A DNA stretch of 64,000 nucleotides from Hyphomicrobiales bacterium (GCA_900473915.1 UCNG01000020.1:334318-398317), one strand, 5' to 3'. Numbered from the stretch's first letter, positions 28,326 through 41,984 are shown. Numbers and translations are program-made. The notes: generated from the letters alone by a model not told the origin.

Positions 28326-28619
28326 GTGATCCGGCATATTGTTTTCTTCAGCGTCAAGCAAGGTCAGGATATCGAGACGGTCAAAAAGGGGCTGGAACAG
28401 CTTGGCACCATACCCCATGCCGATCTTTTTGAAGTTTTGCCGAATTCCAAGGTCGATCCAATGTGCGACCGTATCGATCTGGTCGTTTATGCCGAATTCA
28501 AGGATGAGGAAGCGCTTTTTGCTTTCAAGAAGCATCCGACTTATGACGCGACAACGCAACTTGTGCGCCCGATGCGCGAATTGCGTTTTTCCGCAGATGT
28601 TGTGACGGACAAGTCCTGA
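28326..28619 (+). CDS. Dabb (stress-responsive alpha/beta-barrel) family protein
   Basis: 97 residues with the ferredoxin-like fold of Dabb proteins: MIRHIVFFSVKQGQDIE at the N-terminus and YAEFKDEEALFAFKKHPTY in the second half. The start is GTG 28326, with AAGGGAG upstream. The substrate or role is unknown. Abuts ogt tail to tail with no intervening base. Confidence 0.8.
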   Translation: MIRHIVFFSVKQGQDIETVKKGLEQLGTIPHADLFEVLPNSKVDPMCDRIDLVVYAEFKDEEALFAFKKHPTYDATTQLVRPMRELRFSADVVTDKS

Positions 28620-29198
28620 TTACCAGTCGGCCTGTGGTCTTTCCTGTAGCGGAAGGCCACCGAAAAGATCGGGTTCGCTGGACGTTCTCGCGCGCTCGAT
28701 ATTGAGAAGCTTGAGCTTGGTCGCAGTGCCGCCAGCCGCCGAAAACCCGCCAACCTTGCCATTGGAGCCCAGCACTCGATGGCAAGGCACGATAATCGGA
28801 AACGGGTTTTTGCCCAACGCATAGCCGACCGCCTGCGACAGGCTCACATCGCCGATCCGTCTGGCAATCGCGCCATAGGTCGTCGTCTCGCCCGCTCTCA
28901 GCTCCAGAATGATTTCATAGACCTGCCTGTTCAAATCGGGCTGGGTATCGAGCGCCAGCGGCGTGCCGGAAAAATCGACATCAGCACCCGTCAGAAGCGC
29001 GCGCACACCTTCGATTGCATTGCTGACAAAAGCCGGAAGATTGATATCTTCCGCACCGGGAAAACGCTCGCCAAGCCGGTAGCGGGTTTCCTTTTCGTCA
29101 GCGTCTCCAATCTCGACGCCAACGATCTTCGGGCCGCGCCAGGCAATGCCGCACGGTCCGATTTCTGTTTCGAAAATGGTAATGCCTGACGATTCCAT
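28620..29198 (-). CDS. ogt: Methylated-DNA-[protein]-cysteine S-methyltransferase
   Basis: A suicide repair protein for O6-methylguanine. 192 residues from ATG 29198. The acceptor is Cys139 in PFPIIVPCHRV; TTYGAIARRIG is the helix-turn-helix and VGYALGKNP the Asn hinge region. A longer frame to 29324 lacks family similarity. No Ada regulatory domain is present, so it is an Ogt-type enzyme. Confidence 0.92.
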   Translation of the reverse strand: MESSGITIFETEIGPCGIAWRGPKIVGVEIGDADEKETRYRLGERFPGAEDINLPAFVSNAIEGVRALLTGADVDFSGTPLALDTQPDLNRQVYEIILELRAGETTTYGAIARRIGDVSLSQAVGYALGKNPFPIIVPCHRVLGSNGKVGGFSAAGGTATKLKLLNIERARTSSEPDLFGGLPLQERPQADW

Positions 29199-29430
29199 GG
29201 AAGTAATATTAGCATGGTTTCGGCCGGGACAAATGCCGGTTATCGGGCAACCATCGGAACGTTCACGTGAAAAAGTCGTAACAATTGCGGAAATTGGCGC
29301 AGCGAAACGGTTGAAGAACGGCACGAATAATGATTGTGTTGTGGCAACCGGCCAATGCCCTTAAATGGCCAAAACGATTGACGAGAGTTTCCGGCATCTG
29401 TCGCGGCGGGAGCGGAACCGAGGAATTTAA

Positions 29431-29676
29431 ATGGACGATTACGAGCGATATGCCACAGGGTTGATGATCGTTTTTGGCGCGCTGATCATCGGCGGGCTCA
29501 TGGCGGCGAACCTGTATCACGGCGACAAGCCGGGCTTTTTATTCGCACTGGGCGCTGCTGTGGTCAGCTGGTTCGCGGCCTTTGCCGTCCTGTTTGACAA
29601 GCCACGCGTCTATGGCGTGATGATTGCCGTTGCGATCGGGCTGGTTGCAGCTTCGATCGGTGCCTATGTCACCTGA
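29431..29676 (+). CDS. Small membrane protein of unknown function
   Basis: 81 residues with three predicted transmembrane helices (about 10-27, 36-54 and 60-79) and little else. GAGGA precedes ATG 29431. I do not recognise the family. It stands alone before a bidirectional terminator. Confidence 0.65.
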   Translation: MDDYERYATGLMIVFGALIIGGLMAANLYHGDKPGFLFALGAAVVSWFAAFAVLFDKPRVYGVMIAVAIGLVAASIGAYVT

Positions 29677-29698
29677 TCGGCAGATCTTTCGATCATGG

Positions 29699-29730
29699 AC
29701 AAAGCCCCGCATGAGCGGGGCTTTGTCGTT
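29699..29730. terminator. Bidirectional terminator between the small membrane protein and BA14K genes
   Basis: ACAAAGCCCCGC (29699-29710), a 4-nt loop, and its perfect complement (29715-29726) form a 12-bp stem. T or A runs lie in the arms, so it can serve both converging genes. Confidence 0.88.
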
Positions 29731-30150
29731 TCAGAGATAAGGCGAATAGCACTGGCGCCGCGGCCCGTAATTGGGCTGGAATGTATTGTCGTAGGCTCGA
29801 TAGGAGCGATAACGATTGTAGCACCAGCGCACATGCGGGTTGCCGCCGCGATAGACCGGGGCAGGGCGGTAGCGATAAACCGGGCCGGGGCCCCAATAAC
29901 GGCGGTCATAGCGATAATAAGGCCGATAACGCGGACGATCATGCCGCCAGTGGCGATGGTGTTCGCGCCAATAGCCGCGGTCGCCGCGATAGTCGTAATA
30001 TTGAACCTTCTGCACATTCGATGCCGGGGCCTGTGCAGACGGTGTCGCCATCGCAGACGGCTGCGCCGCACTGGCAGTCCCGGCAGCAGCGGAAAGTCCC
30101 AAGCCGAGTGACAAACATGCGGCAAACAGGGAATAAGCAAACCTTTTCAT
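29731..30150 (-). CDS. BA14K family exported protein
   Basis: 139 residues: a signal peptide ([21 protein letters not shown], with cleavage near residue 28), an Ala/Pro/Ser linker, a Tyr/Arg-rich middle ([17 protein letters not shown]) and the C-terminal BA14K domain ([18 protein letters not shown], two Cys). BA14K is named after a 14-kDa immunoreactive Brucella protein linked to lectin-like activity. GGAGAG stands upstream of ATG 30150. Confidence 0.85.
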   Translation of the reverse strand: MKRFAYSLFAACLSLGLGLSAAAGTASAAQPSAMATPSAQAPASNVQKVQYYDYRGDRGYWREHHRHWRHDRPRYRPYYRYDRRYWGPGPVYRYRPAPVYRGGNPHVRWCYNRYRSYRAYDNTFQPNYGPRRQCYSPYL

Positions 30151-30163
30151 TGGTCTCTCCTCA

Positions 30164-30217
30164 CAGCGCATTCCCGAAAGTATGAACCGTTTCGGAAAAA
30201 TGCGCGCAAAAACAAAC
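30164..30217 (+). repeat. Palindromic repeat copy upstream of the BA14K gene
   Basis: AGCGCATTCCCGAAAGTATG, then AACCGTTTCGGAAAAATGCGC and an A-rich end. It resembles the copy at 48,760. Confidence 0.8.
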
Positions 30218-30348
30218 TACACATATTGTCCCTGCGATCATTTTTGCCCCCACATTGTGGCGGGGCGGTGGCTCCGCGCGGTCACGATTTCTTCCTTCGG
30301 GCAATAGACGGGTGATGCTCAATCCGGGCGGAAAACATTTGTCCCGAA

Positions 30349-30377
30349 TTGACATAAAGATATGTTTATGTCATTAA
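30349..30377 (+). promoter_or_regulatory. metH promoter with an embedded ArsR-type operator (SahR/SamR-like)
   Basis: A -35 box TTGACA (30349-30354) and a weaker -10 CATTAA (30372-30377) are 17 nt apart. Between them lies the inverted repeat GACATAAA-N6-TTTATGTC (30351-30372), with a near-symmetric centre. It resembles, from memory, the ATAAAGATAT-type sites of ArsR-family regulators of the SAM cycle in alphaproteobacteria. The regulator is not in the window. Confidence 0.55.
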
Positions 30378-30473
30378 GCGAACTTCCCGATGTGCGTATG
30401 GCAGGCAATATCAGGTGGGCATGTCCCGAACAGCCCCTTGGCCTGGTAACAGATTGAATACAGGCGGTGTTTT

Positions 30474-34268
<3,795 letters not shown>

Positions 34269-34763
34269 CTGGCCGTCGCGAACCTTCCCTTTCCTGCTTC
34301 ATCGACGCGCATCCGCCTGTCGGCGTCTATTAATCATAACTTAAATACTCGTCATTCTGACAGGTTTGCTGAACCCGCCAGACGGTTCTAGTGTTTACAG
34401 GATGCAAATCGGTTTCGGTTCTGCGGCGCGTGAGCATTTCCAGCGAAATGTGGAACGGCTTTCTATTCGCAAGTGCTTACAAATATAGTTGAAGAAGGTG
34501 CAGCTGTTCTGGCAATGGAAAGCGCGGGTTGACATTTGTTTTCGAAGCGGAGAATGAAGTATTTAATATTTAAGTACTTTATTAATTGCTAATTGTATAA
34601 ATAATTGCTGTGATAAAAATCTTCGGAAATTATCAATTTGTGTTCATTTAAGCGTGCTTTGCTATATGGTAAAAAACTGATGATTGTGTTAGTCCTTTGC
34701 GGCGCAATCGTCTCGTGTAATGGCGCTGTATTTTAATAAAATCAAAATTAGAACTTAATTGGG
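34269..34763. other. AT-rich upstream region of the LuxR regulator
   Basis: About 500 nt without a gene. The left part has a degenerate palindromic repeat (34432-34480). The right part (about 34,530-34,763) is strikingly AT-rich and contains a near-palindrome at 34557-34579 (AAGTATTTAATA / TTAAGTACTT). It probably holds the promoter and binding sites of the downstream regulator. Confidence 0.5.
34432..34480 (+). repeat. Degenerate palindromic repeat copy
   Basis: GAGCATTTCCAGCGAAATGT then GGAACGGCTTTCTATTCGC, a diverged relative of the copies elsewhere in the window. Confidence 0.55.
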
Positions 34764-35480
34764 ATGTCTGCAATGAAATGGGAACAAATTTATGAATCCA
34801 TGCAATCTGCTGACGACGTCGAACAGCTCCTTGAATACATAAATACCTATGCCAAACAGTGCGGATTTGCACATACGGCTTATGTCATGCGTGTTCCCCT
34901 CCTGAACGGCGTAGTTAAATGGCTTAGCTTTGGCTCGTTGCCCCAGGAATGGACCGATCACTATGCTGACAGAAAATATGCGGATATAGACCCATTGGTT
35001 CGCAAGGCTTTGAACAGCATCGAGCCGTTGGTCTGGTCATCGAAGCTGTTTGCGGAGGCTCCGCAAATATGGACAGATGCCCAGCGCTTCGGCATCAAGG
35101 TCGGGATTTCCCAACCGTGCTGGGCGGCGCAAGGCGTGTTCGGCATGCTGTCTTTTGTGAGAAGCGGTCCGGCCCTGTCGTCCGGCGAAATTTCAATGTT
35201 GCGGCGCCAGATGCAGATCACGGCCAACCTGCTGCATCTGTCCATGTATGAACATCTCGACATTCCGACAATGAACTGCGTTTCCGAAGTAAACCTGACA
35301 ACACGCGAGCGGGAAATCCTGCGCTGGACGAGTGAGGGAAAAACTGCCGAAATCATCGGCACGATCCTCAATATCTCGACGCGCACGGTGAATTTCCATA
35401 TCAGCAACGTGCTGACCAAGCTCGTTGCGGTCAACAAGGTTCAAGCGGTCGCCAAGGCCCGTACCTTCGGACTTCTCTAG
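34764..35480 (+). CDS. LuxR-family quorum-sensing regulator, BlxR/BabR type
   Basis: 238 residues with an N-terminal autoinducer domain and a C-terminal helix-turn-helix (LTTREREILRWTSEGKTAEI, RTVNFHISNVLTKL). Residues that line the acyl-homoserine-lactone pocket in TraR are all present: Trp63, Tyr67, Asp76, Pro77, Trp91 and a Gly near 110-114. The position next to metH matches, from memory, the Brucella regulator called BlxR or BabR. No luxI-type synthase is near, so it is a solo receptor. ATG 34773 is an alternative start. Its upstream DNA is unusually AT-rich. Confidence 0.85.
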   Translation: MSAMKWEQIYESMQSADDVEQLLEYINTYAKQCGFAHTAYVMRVPLLNGVVKWLSFGSLPQEWTDHYADRKYADIDPLVRKALNSIEPLVWSSKLFAEAPQIWTDAQRFGIKVGISQPCWAAQGVFGMLSFVRSGPALSSGEISMLRRQMQITANLLHLSMYEHLDIPTMNCVSEVNLTTREREILRWTSEGKTAEIIGTILNISTRTVNFHISNVLTKLVAVNKVQAVAKARTFGLL

Positions 35481-35595
35481 CTCCCTTCCTGGTCCCTCGG
35501 CGGTTTGATCCGAAGGGCATCTTTCAGCGGCTTTCCGGTTTGCGCTTTTTCTGAAACGGGCTACACATTCATTATCATTCTCGGAGGATCAATGA

Positions 35596-36981
35596 ATGAC
35601 TGCCCAGCCGAACTCTCTTGAAGCCCGCGATATCCGCTACCATCTCCATTCCTATACCGATGCTGTCCGCCTCGAGGCGGAGGGTCCGCTTGTGATCGAG
35701 CGCGGCGACGGCATTTACGTCGAGGATGTAACCGGCAAGCGCTACATCGAAGCGATGTCGGGACTTTGGAGCGTCGGCGTGGGCTTTTCCGAGCCGCGTC
35801 TGGCGGAAGCTGCCGCACGGCAGATGAAGAAGCTGCCTTTCTACCATACGTTCTCCTACCGCTCGCATGGGCCGGTCATCGATCTGGCTGAAAAGCTTGT
35901 CTCGATGGCGCCCGTGCCGATGAGCAAGGCCTATTTCACCAATTCAGGCTCCGAGGCCAACGATACAGTTATCAAGCTGATCTGGTATCGCTCCAATGCG
36001 CTGGGCGAACCGGAGCGCAAGAAAATCATTTCGCGCAAGCGCGGCTACCACGGTGTCACGATTGCCTCCGCTAGCCTGACGGGCCTGCCCAATAATCACC
36101 GCTCCTTCGACCTGCCGATCGACCGCATCCTGCATACGGGCTGTCCGCACCATTATCGCGATGCGCTGCCGGGCGAGAGCGAGGAACAGTTCGCAACGCG
36201 GCTGGCGGACGAGCTGGAGCAATTGATCCTTGCCGAAGGTCCGCACACCATTGCCGCTTTCATCGGCGAGCCGGTGATGGGTGCAGGCGGCGTGGTCGTT
36301 CCGCCCAAAACCTATTGGGAAAAAGTGCAAGCCGTTCTTAATCGCTACAATATTCTGCTGGTTGCCGACGAAGTCATCTGCGGTTTCGGACGGACAGGCA
36401 ACCTGTTCGGCAGCCAGACATTCGATATGAAACCCGACATTCTGGTCATGTCAAAGCAGCTTTCGTCATCCTATCTGCCAATCTCGGCGTTCCTCATCAA
36501 CGAGCGCGTCTACGCGCCGATTGCCGAGGAAAGCCACAAGATCGGCACGCTTGGCACGGGCTTCACGGCATCGGGGCATCCGGTGGCGGCGGCTGTGGCA
36601 TTGGAAAATCTCGCGATCATTGAAGAGCGCGATCTGGTTGCCAATGCGCGGGATCGCGGCGCCTATATGCAGAAGCGCCTGCGTGCGTTGCAGGATCATC
36701 CTCTGGTTGGCGAAGTGCGTGGCGTCGGTCTTATTGCCGGTGTCGAGCTTGTCATCGACAAACAGGCCAAGACAGGCCTTGAACAAGCGGGCGCGCTGGG
36801 CGCACAGGCAAATGCAGCGCTTCAGGAACGCGGCGTGATTTCCCGTGCAATGGGCGACACGCTTGCCTTCTGCCCGCCGCTCATCATCAACGATCAGCAG
36901 ATCGATACGATGGTGTCGGCGCTCGAAGCGGGGCTCAACGATGTTCAGGCGAACCTTACCCAAGCATCACTCGCCAAGTAA
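35596..36981 (+). CDS. Class III omega-aminotransferase (PLP)
   Basis: 461 residues, class III PLP fold. The Schiff-base Lys lies in ILVMSKQLSSSYLP; GSEANDT and the ADEVICGFGRTG motif (Asp to the pyridine N) are intact. The sequence is very close, from memory, to the (S)-selective omega-transaminase characterised in Ochrobactrum anthropi, which uses amines or omega-amino acids with pyruvate. The natural substrate is uncertain. It stands alone between the LuxR regulator and the cys cluster. Confidence 0.9.
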   Translation: MTAQPNSLEARDIRYHLHSYTDAVRLEAEGPLVIERGDGIYVEDVTGKRYIEAMSGLWSVGVGFSEPRLAEAAARQMKKLPFYHTFSYRSHGPVIDLAEKLVSMAPVPMSKAYFTNSGSEANDTVIKLIWYRSNALGEPERKKIISRKRGYHGVTIASASLTGLPNNHRSFDLPIDRILHTGCPHHYRDALPGESEEQFATRLADELEQLILAEGPHTIAAFIGEPVMGAGGVVVPPKTYWEKVQAVLNRYNILLVADEVICGFGRTGNLFGSQTFDMKPDILVMSKQLSSSYLPISAFLINERVYAPIAEESHKIGTLGTGFTASGHPVAAAVALENLAIIEERDLVANARDRGAYMQKRLRALQDHPLVGEVRGVGLIAGVELVIDKQAKTGLEQAGALGAQANAALQERGVISRAMGDTLAFCPPLIINDQQIDTMVSALEAGLNDVQANLTQASLAK

Positions 36982-37301
36982 TAATTTGCTCTGGAGCCGT
37001 CCGAAAGACCGGCGGCTCCAGAGCGAAAACCTGTTTAATATCACAAAAATTGTATGATTTTCCGTAACTTGACGGGAAATCGGCTTTTCTGGGCCCGCGC
37101 AAGTTTGTTCCGGCCCGGCTTGCAAATACGGTAGTTTTTCGCGCAAGCCAGTTGCAATACGCGATAGGTTTCTTTCACTTTCCCGCATCATTTCACGACA
37201 ATGCGCGCACTGTGGCTTTTGCTGCATCTGCGCCGGATGAAGGCTTATGCCAACCCTCCCGCCAGTATCGAGTCCTATCCGGTTGCCGGGAGTAAGTAGT
37301 C
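36982..37301. other. Region upstream of cysD
   Basis: Starts with the aminotransferase terminator, then about 270 nt with the probable cysD promoter. An ATG-led frame of 32 codons (37201-37299) ends 2 nt before the cysD GTG. It has no clear ribosome site and no cysteine codons, so it is recorded only as a possible leader. Confidence 0.4.
36989..37023 (+). terminator. Hairpin terminator after the aminotransferase
   Basis: An 11-bp stem CTCTGGAGCCG/CGGCTCCAGAG with a 13-nt loop, 7 nt past the stop codon. It lacks a T run, so termination may be rho-assisted. Confidence 0.6.
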
Positions 37302-38222
37302 GTGCATCATGCATCCCTGACCAAGAACCTGACGCATCTGCAACGCCTTGAAGCAGAGGCGATTCATATTTTTCGCGAGGTCGCGGCAAGTTTTTCCAAT
37401 CCGGTGATGCTCTACTCGGTCGGCAAGGATTCGTCAGTGATGCTGCATCTGGCGATGAAGGCATTCTATCCGGCTCCGCCACCCTTTCCCTTTCTGCATG
37501 TCGATACGACATGGAAATTCCGCGAGATGATCGAATTTCGCGATGCTGAGGCCCGTGAGAAGGGTTTTGAACTCCTCGTCCATATCAACGAGGATGGCGT
37601 GCGCGAGGGAATCGGACCTTTCAGCCACGGGTCGAACGTCCATACCCATGTGATGAAGACGGTCGCCTTGCGGCAGGCGCTCGACAAGTACAAGTTCGAT
37701 GCCGCTTTTGGTGGCGCTCGTCGCGACGAGGAGAAATCGCGCGCCAAGGAGCGCATTTTTTCCTTCCGTAACGCACAGCATGGATGGGACCCGAAAAACC
37801 AGCGTCCCGAGATGTGGAAGATCTACAACACGCGCGTTTCCACCGGAGAATCGATCCGCGTCTTTCCGCTGTCGAACTGGACCGAACTCGATATCTGGCA
37901 ATATATCCTGCAAGAAAATATCCCCATCGTCCCGCTTTATTTTGCAGCGCGTCGCCCGGTGGTCGAGCGCGACGGCATGCTGATCATGGTCGACGATGAC
38001 CGCATGAAACTGCGCCCGGGCGAACAAGTGGAAAACCGACTGGTGCGGTTCCGCACACTCGGCTGCTATCCGCTGACGGGCGCAATTGAATCGAGTGCGG
38101 CCGACCTTTCCGACATTGTCGAAGAAATGTTGATCGCCCGTACATCCGAGCGGCAGGGCCGCGCCATCGACCGCGATGAAGCCGGTTCGATGGAGAAGAA
38201 GAAGCGCGAGGGCTATTTCTGA
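37302..38222 (+). CDS. cysD: Sulfate adenylyltransferase subunit 2
   Basis: The catalytic subunit of ATP sulfurylase, making APS from sulfate and ATP. 306 residues from GTG 37302 (GGGAG upstream; no in-frame ATG nearby). PP-loop motif [13 protein letters not shown], then [19 protein letters not shown] and the C-terminal TERQGR-like segment [14 protein letters not shown]. Its stop overlaps the cysNC start by one base (TGATG). Confidence 0.96.
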   Translation: MHHASLTKNLTHLQRLEAEAIHIFREVAASFSNPVMLYSVGKDSSVMLHLAMKAFYPAPPPFPFLHVDTTWKFREMIEFRDAEAREKGFELLVHINEDGVREGIGPFSHGSNVHTHVMKTVALRQALDKYKFDAAFGGARRDEEKSRAKERIFSFRNAQHGWDPKNQRPEMWKIYNTRVSTGESIRVFPLSNWTELDIWQYILQENIPIVPLYFAARRPVVERDGMLIMVDDDRMKLRPGEQVENRLVRFRTLGCYPLTGAIESSAADLSDIVEEMLIARTSERQGRAIDRDEAGSMEKKKREGYF

Positions 38223-40156
38223 TGAATGCGGTAATCAAGCCTGTTGCGACCAATGCCGCAGTCAGTGATTTTCTGGCCGATCAGGAGCGCAAGACCCTGC
38301 TGCGGTTTCTTACTTGCGGCTCGGTGGATGATGGAAAGTCAACGCTGATCGGGCGCCTGCTTTACGACACGAAACTGATCTTCGAGGACCAGCTTGCTTC
38401 GTTGAAGAACGACAGCCGCAAGTTCGGAACGACCGATGACGATTTCGATTTTGCGCTTCTAGTGGATGGTCTCGAAGCCGAGCGGGAGCAGGGCATCACC
38501 ATCGATGTCGCCTATCGCTTCTTTTCGACGCCTCGCCGCAAATTCATCGTCGCGGACACGCCGGGGCATGCGCAATATACGCGCAACATGGCGACCGGCG
38601 CATCGACTGCCGATCTTGCCATCGTGCTGGTCGACGCCCGGCAGGGCGTGTTGACCCAGACCCGCCGACATTCCTTCATTGCCGCCGCACTTGGTATCCG
38701 TCACATCGTTCTGGCCGTGAACAAGATTGATCTGGTCGATTTTTCTCAAGAAGCCTTCGAGCGTATCGTTGCCGACTATATGAGCTTCGCAAAGGAACTC
38801 GGCTTTGCCAGCATCCAGCCCATCCCGCTCTCGGCGCGTTTTGGCGACAATGTCACGCTCCCATCGCCCCGCATGGACTGGTACGAGGGGCCGCATTTGC
38901 TCGAACATCTGGAAACCGTGCGCATCGACACGGAGGCGGCGGCAAAGCCCTTCCGCTTTCCTGTTCAATATGTGAACCGGCCCAATCTCGATTTTCGCGG
39001 TTTCTCCGGCACTGTGGCCTCCGGTTCGATCAGCGCCGGTGATGTGGTCGTGGTTGCCAAATCCGGCAAGACATCCCGCGTGAAGCGCATCGCCACTTAT
39101 GACGGCGATTTGCCGCGCGCGTCCGAAGGCCAGGCTGTCACATTGGTGCTCGAGGATGAGGTCGAGGTTTCACGCGGCAACATGCTGGTGGGAACGGAAG
39201 CTCGGCCCGAAGTGGCGGATCGGTTCTCCGCCAATATCGTCTGGTTCGGTGAGGAAGCCTTGCATCCCGGCCGGTCCTATCTGCTGCGCACCGAGACGGA
39301 TCAGACGCCGGTAACGATCAGCGAGATTGTCTACAGGACCGATGTCGACAGCTTCACCCGTCAGGAAGCATCCCGCCTCGACCTCAACGAGATTGGCCTT
39401 TGCCATCTCCAGACCGTGGATCAGATTGCATTCGACCCTTACGCCGACAATCGCGTCACGGGCGCCTTCGTGTTGATCGACCGGCTCAGCAACGCGACTG
39501 TGGGCGCCGGAATGATCGACGGCGCGCTTCGTCAGGCGACGAATGTGCACCTGCAGTCCTTCGACCTCGACAAGCAGGCCCGCGCTGCGCAGAAGTTCCA
39601 GAAACCAGCCGTACTCTGGTTTACAGGCCTGTCCGGCTCCGGCAAATCCACCATTGCAAACAGGCTGGAGCAGCGGCTCCATGCGCTTGGCAAGCACACT
39701 TATCTGCTGGACGGCGACAATGTCCGCCATGGCCTCAACAGCGATCTGGGCTTTTCCCAGGAGGACAGGGCAGAAAATATTCGTCGTGTCGGTGAGGTTG
39801 CCCGTTTAATGACCGATGCGGGGCTGGTGGTGCTGGTTTCCTTCATCTCGCCGTTTCGGGCCGAGCGGGATCGCATTCGCTCTCGGTTGCCTGAGGGTGA
39901 ATTTGTCGAGATATTCGTGGATACGCCGATAGAGGAATGCATCGCCCGTGACCCGAAAGGGCTTTATGCGCAGGCCTTGCGCGGCGAGATAAAGGCTTTT
40001 ACCGGGATCGATTCTCCGTATGAGCCGCCGGTATCGCCGGAGCTTCGTCTGGACACGACGGGCCGAGACGTTGACGAACTCGTCGCGGAAGTAGAAAAGT
40101 ATCTTGCCGAACGTGGTATCATCGGCAGTTATGGCAGCGATTCCTGGTCGATCTGA
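38222..40156 (+). CDS. cysNC: Bifunctional CysN/CysC: ATP sulfurylase GTPase and APS kinase
   Basis: 644 residues. The N-terminal CysN GTPase has G1 GSVDDGKST (33-41), G3 DTPGH, G4 NKIDLVD, and EF-Tu-like domains 2 and 3. The C-terminal APS kinase has the P-loop GLSGSGKS (469-476), [15 protein letters not shown] and a lid region ending DTTGRD. This fusion (NodQ-like) makes PAPS. Strong coupling to cysD. The presence of PAPS explains the cysQ gene that follows. Confidence 0.95.
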   Translation: MNAVIKPVATNAAVSDFLADQERKTLLRFLTCGSVDDGKSTLIGRLLYDTKLIFEDQLASLKNDSRKFGTTDDDFDFALLVDGLEAEREQGITIDVAYRFFSTPRRKFIVADTPGHAQYTRNMATGASTADLAIVLVDARQGVLTQTRRHSFIAAALGIRHIVLAVNKIDLVDFSQEAFERIVADYMSFAKELGFASIQPIPLSARFGDNVTLPSPRMDWYEGPHLLEHLETVRIDTEAAAKPFRFPVQYVNRPNLDFRGFSGTVASGSISAGDVVVVAKSGKTSRVKRIATYDGDLPRASEGQAVTLVLEDEVEVSRGNMLVGTEARPEVADRFSANIVWFGEEALHPGRSYLLRTETDQTPVTISEIVYRTDVDSFTRQEASRLDLNEIGLCHLQTVDQIAFDPYADNRVTGAFVLIDRLSNATVGAGMIDGALRQATNVHLQSFDLDKQARAAQKFQKPAVLWFTGLSGSGKSTIANRLEQRLHALGKHTYLLDGDNVRHGLNSDLGFSQEDRAENIRRVGEVARLMTDAGLVVLVSFISPFRAERDRIRSRLPEGEFVEIFVDTPIEECIARDPKGLYAQALRGEIKAFTGIDSPYEPPVSPELRLDTTGRDVDELVAEVEKYLAERGIIGSYGSDSWSI

Positions 40157-40159
40157 AGA

Positions 40160-41005
40160 ATGAAGATTTCCGCCTCCCCGAAAGCCGATCCGAGCGGCGA
40201 AGCAATGCTTGCCGTGCTGCAGGAAGCCGCACTGGAGGCGGGTCGCGTCATCATGAAGCACTATGCCAATGGTTGTGCGGTTCACAGCAAGAAAGATTCT
40301 TCCCCGGTCACGGAAGCGGATCGTGATGCGGAGGCTATTATCCTTTCGGCGCTGGCTTCGGTCGCCCCGGATATTCCGGTTGTGGCTGAAGAGGAAGTGG
40401 CGGCGGGGCGCCTGCCTGCGCAACTCGGGCGGCGATTTCTACTGGTCGATCCCCTTGACGGAACACGCGAATTCCTGCTCCGCAACGGCGATTTCACTGT
40501 GAACATTGGCCTGATCGAAGATGGTGGTCCGGTTCTGGGCCTCGTTTATGCACCCGTTCGCAATCGCATGTTCATCGGAACCGGCAACGGTGCCGAAGAA
40601 ATAACGACGACCGGGGATCATGCGATCGGATCGCGGCGCGGAATAGCGGTGCGTGTCCACGGGCCGGAGCGCCTCGCAGTATGCAGCCGCTCACACAATA
40701 ATCCGGAAACGAAAAAATTCCTGAGCGACAACAGGATCAGCGACTGCGTTTCCGTCGGTTCGTCGCTGAAGTTTTGCCTGATTGCCAGCGGAGAAGCCGA
40801 CATCTATCCGCGCTTTGGGCCGACGATGGAATGGGATACGGCGGCAGGCGACGCTGTTTTGCGCGCCGCAGGCGGCTTGACGACCACTTTCGACGGGATA
40901 CCGCTCTCCTACGGCCAGCGTGCCAGCGAAGGTGTCGCCGGTTTTGCCAATCCCAATTTTGTCGCTTTCGGAGGCGGATCACGGCCTGTTTTCGAGGCCG
41001 CTTGA
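40160..41005 (+). CDS. cysQ: 3'(2'),5'-bisphosphate nucleotidase CysQ
   Basis: Hydrolyses PAP (and PAPS) to AMP, clearing the by-product of sulfotransfer. 281 residues of the inositol-monophosphatase-like fold: TEADRDAEAII, VAEEEVAA, DPLDGTREFLLRNGDFTVNIGL and EWDTAAGDAVLRAAGG, which carry the metal-binding acids. Starts 3 nt after cysNC. Confidence 0.94.
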   Translation: MKISASPKADPSGEAMLAVLQEAALEAGRVIMKHYANGCAVHSKKDSSPVTEADRDAEAIILSALASVAPDIPVVAEEEVAAGRLPAQLGRRFLLVDPLDGTREFLLRNGDFTVNIGLIEDGGPVLGLVYAPVRNRMFIGTGNGAEEITTTGDHAIGSRRGIAVRVHGPERLAVCSRSHNNPETKKFLSDNRISDCVSVGSSLKFCLIASGEADIYPRFGPTMEWDTAAGDAVLRAAGGLTTTFDGIPLSYGQRASEGVAGFANPNFVAFGGGSRPVFEAA

Positions 41006-41114
41006 ATCTCTTTCCAGCTTTTCGGGTTCGGCATTCAAAAAAACGACAAGATGCTCTTGCGGCTTGAAATCTGGAGCGTTATAAGCCGCCTCGATGGTCA
41101 AGGCCACATGGTCA

Positions 41115-41191
41115 CGGAGTGTAGCGCAGCCTGGTAGCGCACCTCGTTCGGGACGAGGGGGTCGGAGGTTCGAATCCTCTCACTCCGACCA
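41115..41191 (+). tRNA. tRNA-Pro (anticodon CGG)
   Basis: A full cloverleaf: acceptor CGGAGTG/CACTCCG, D-arm GCGC/GCGC, anticodon stem CCTCG/CGAGG with loop TTCGGGA (anticodon CGG at 41149-41151), T-arm GGAGG/CCTCT with loop TTCGAAT, and an encoded CCA end. It reads CCG codons. A T run follows. Confidence 0.97.
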
Positions 41192-41211
41192 TTTTTTCCC
41201 GATGTTTCGCC

Positions 41212-41973
41212 TTATTCCTTGTTCCCGAAAACTGACATACGCATGAACTCTCCGTCGTACTGGGCAAGGGCGACCACGCGCTTGCGGTCCAGAATCTCCA
41301 CCCTGTTTGAACGGAACAGGATCAGTCCTTCTTCCCGCAAGTCGCGCAGCATCCGATTGAGATGGATCGGCGTCAGCCCCAGCGCATCGGCAAGCTGATA
41401 TTGTGTCAGCGGGCAATGGAAGGAGTTCGCATCGCCCATCCCGGAGGATTGCACGCGGTCGGAAAGCTCAAGAAACAGATGCGCGGTGCGGACGAAGGCA
41501 GCGCGACAGCCGATATTGGTAAGATGCTCGATCAGCATGGATCGCTGGCGCGCAAGAAGCTCTATGAAGATCAGGCTTAGGCGTGGCGCGCGCTCAAGCG
41601 AGGCTTCAAGCGAGACAATCGGAATTTCGAACACCGACATGGGCGTGACTGCCGTGATCGTGTTGTAGCTATAACCATTGGCGGTTCGAAATCCGAGAAA
41701 ATCGCTCCGCATGGGAAAGTCGATAATCTGCCTCTCACCGCTGGCCAGATCGCGATAGACACATCCCCAGCCGGAACGCACGAGATGGAGGCTTCTGATT
41801 TGTTCTCCCTGCCTGATGATCGCGGAATCGGCGGCAAAGTCGTTTTCGATAATGGTGAGGGAAGAAAGCGCGTCTGTTTCCCGCGCTCCAAGCTTGGCGC
41901 AAATTGGAGAGGCCTCCAATAAACCAATGAGCGCTTCAGTCGTTGGGTCTGTGGTCTGCCTGCCACTGTGCAT
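41212..41973 (-). CDS. Crp/Fnr-family transcription regulator
   Basis: 253 residues from ATG 41973. The frame extends to 42024 but that part lies in a repeat. N-terminal cyclic-nucleotide-binding-like barrel ([24 protein letters not shown]), dimer helix ([16 protein letters not shown]) and C-terminal winged helix ([24 protein letters not shown]). There is no clear FNR-type Cys cluster and no cAMP-pocket Arg-Thr-Ser pattern, so the signal is unknown. Such regulators in Rhizobiales often respond to oxygen or nitrogen status. Confidence 0.85.
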   Translation of the reverse strand: MHSGRQTTDPTTEALIGLLEASPICAKLGARETDALSSLTIIENDFAADSAIIRQGEQIRSLHLVRSGWGCVYRDLASGERQIIDFPMRSDFLGFRTANGYSYNTITAVTPMSVFEIPIVSLEASLERAPRLSLIFIELLARQRSMLIEHLTNIGCRAAFVRTAHLFLELSDRVQSSGMGDANSFHCPLTQYQLADALGLTPIHLNRMLRDLREEGLILFRSNRVEILDRKRVVALAQYDGEFMRMSVFGNKE

Positions 41974-41984
41974 TTTAAACCCGT

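Larger units (their letters stand above)
30151..30473. other. Divergent intergenic region, BA14K/metH
   Basis: Holds one palindromic repeat (30164-30217), a G+C-rich stretch and the metH promoter with an embedded palindrome (30349-30377). No gene is seen, and I found no SAM riboswitch consensus by eye. Confidence 0.6.
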
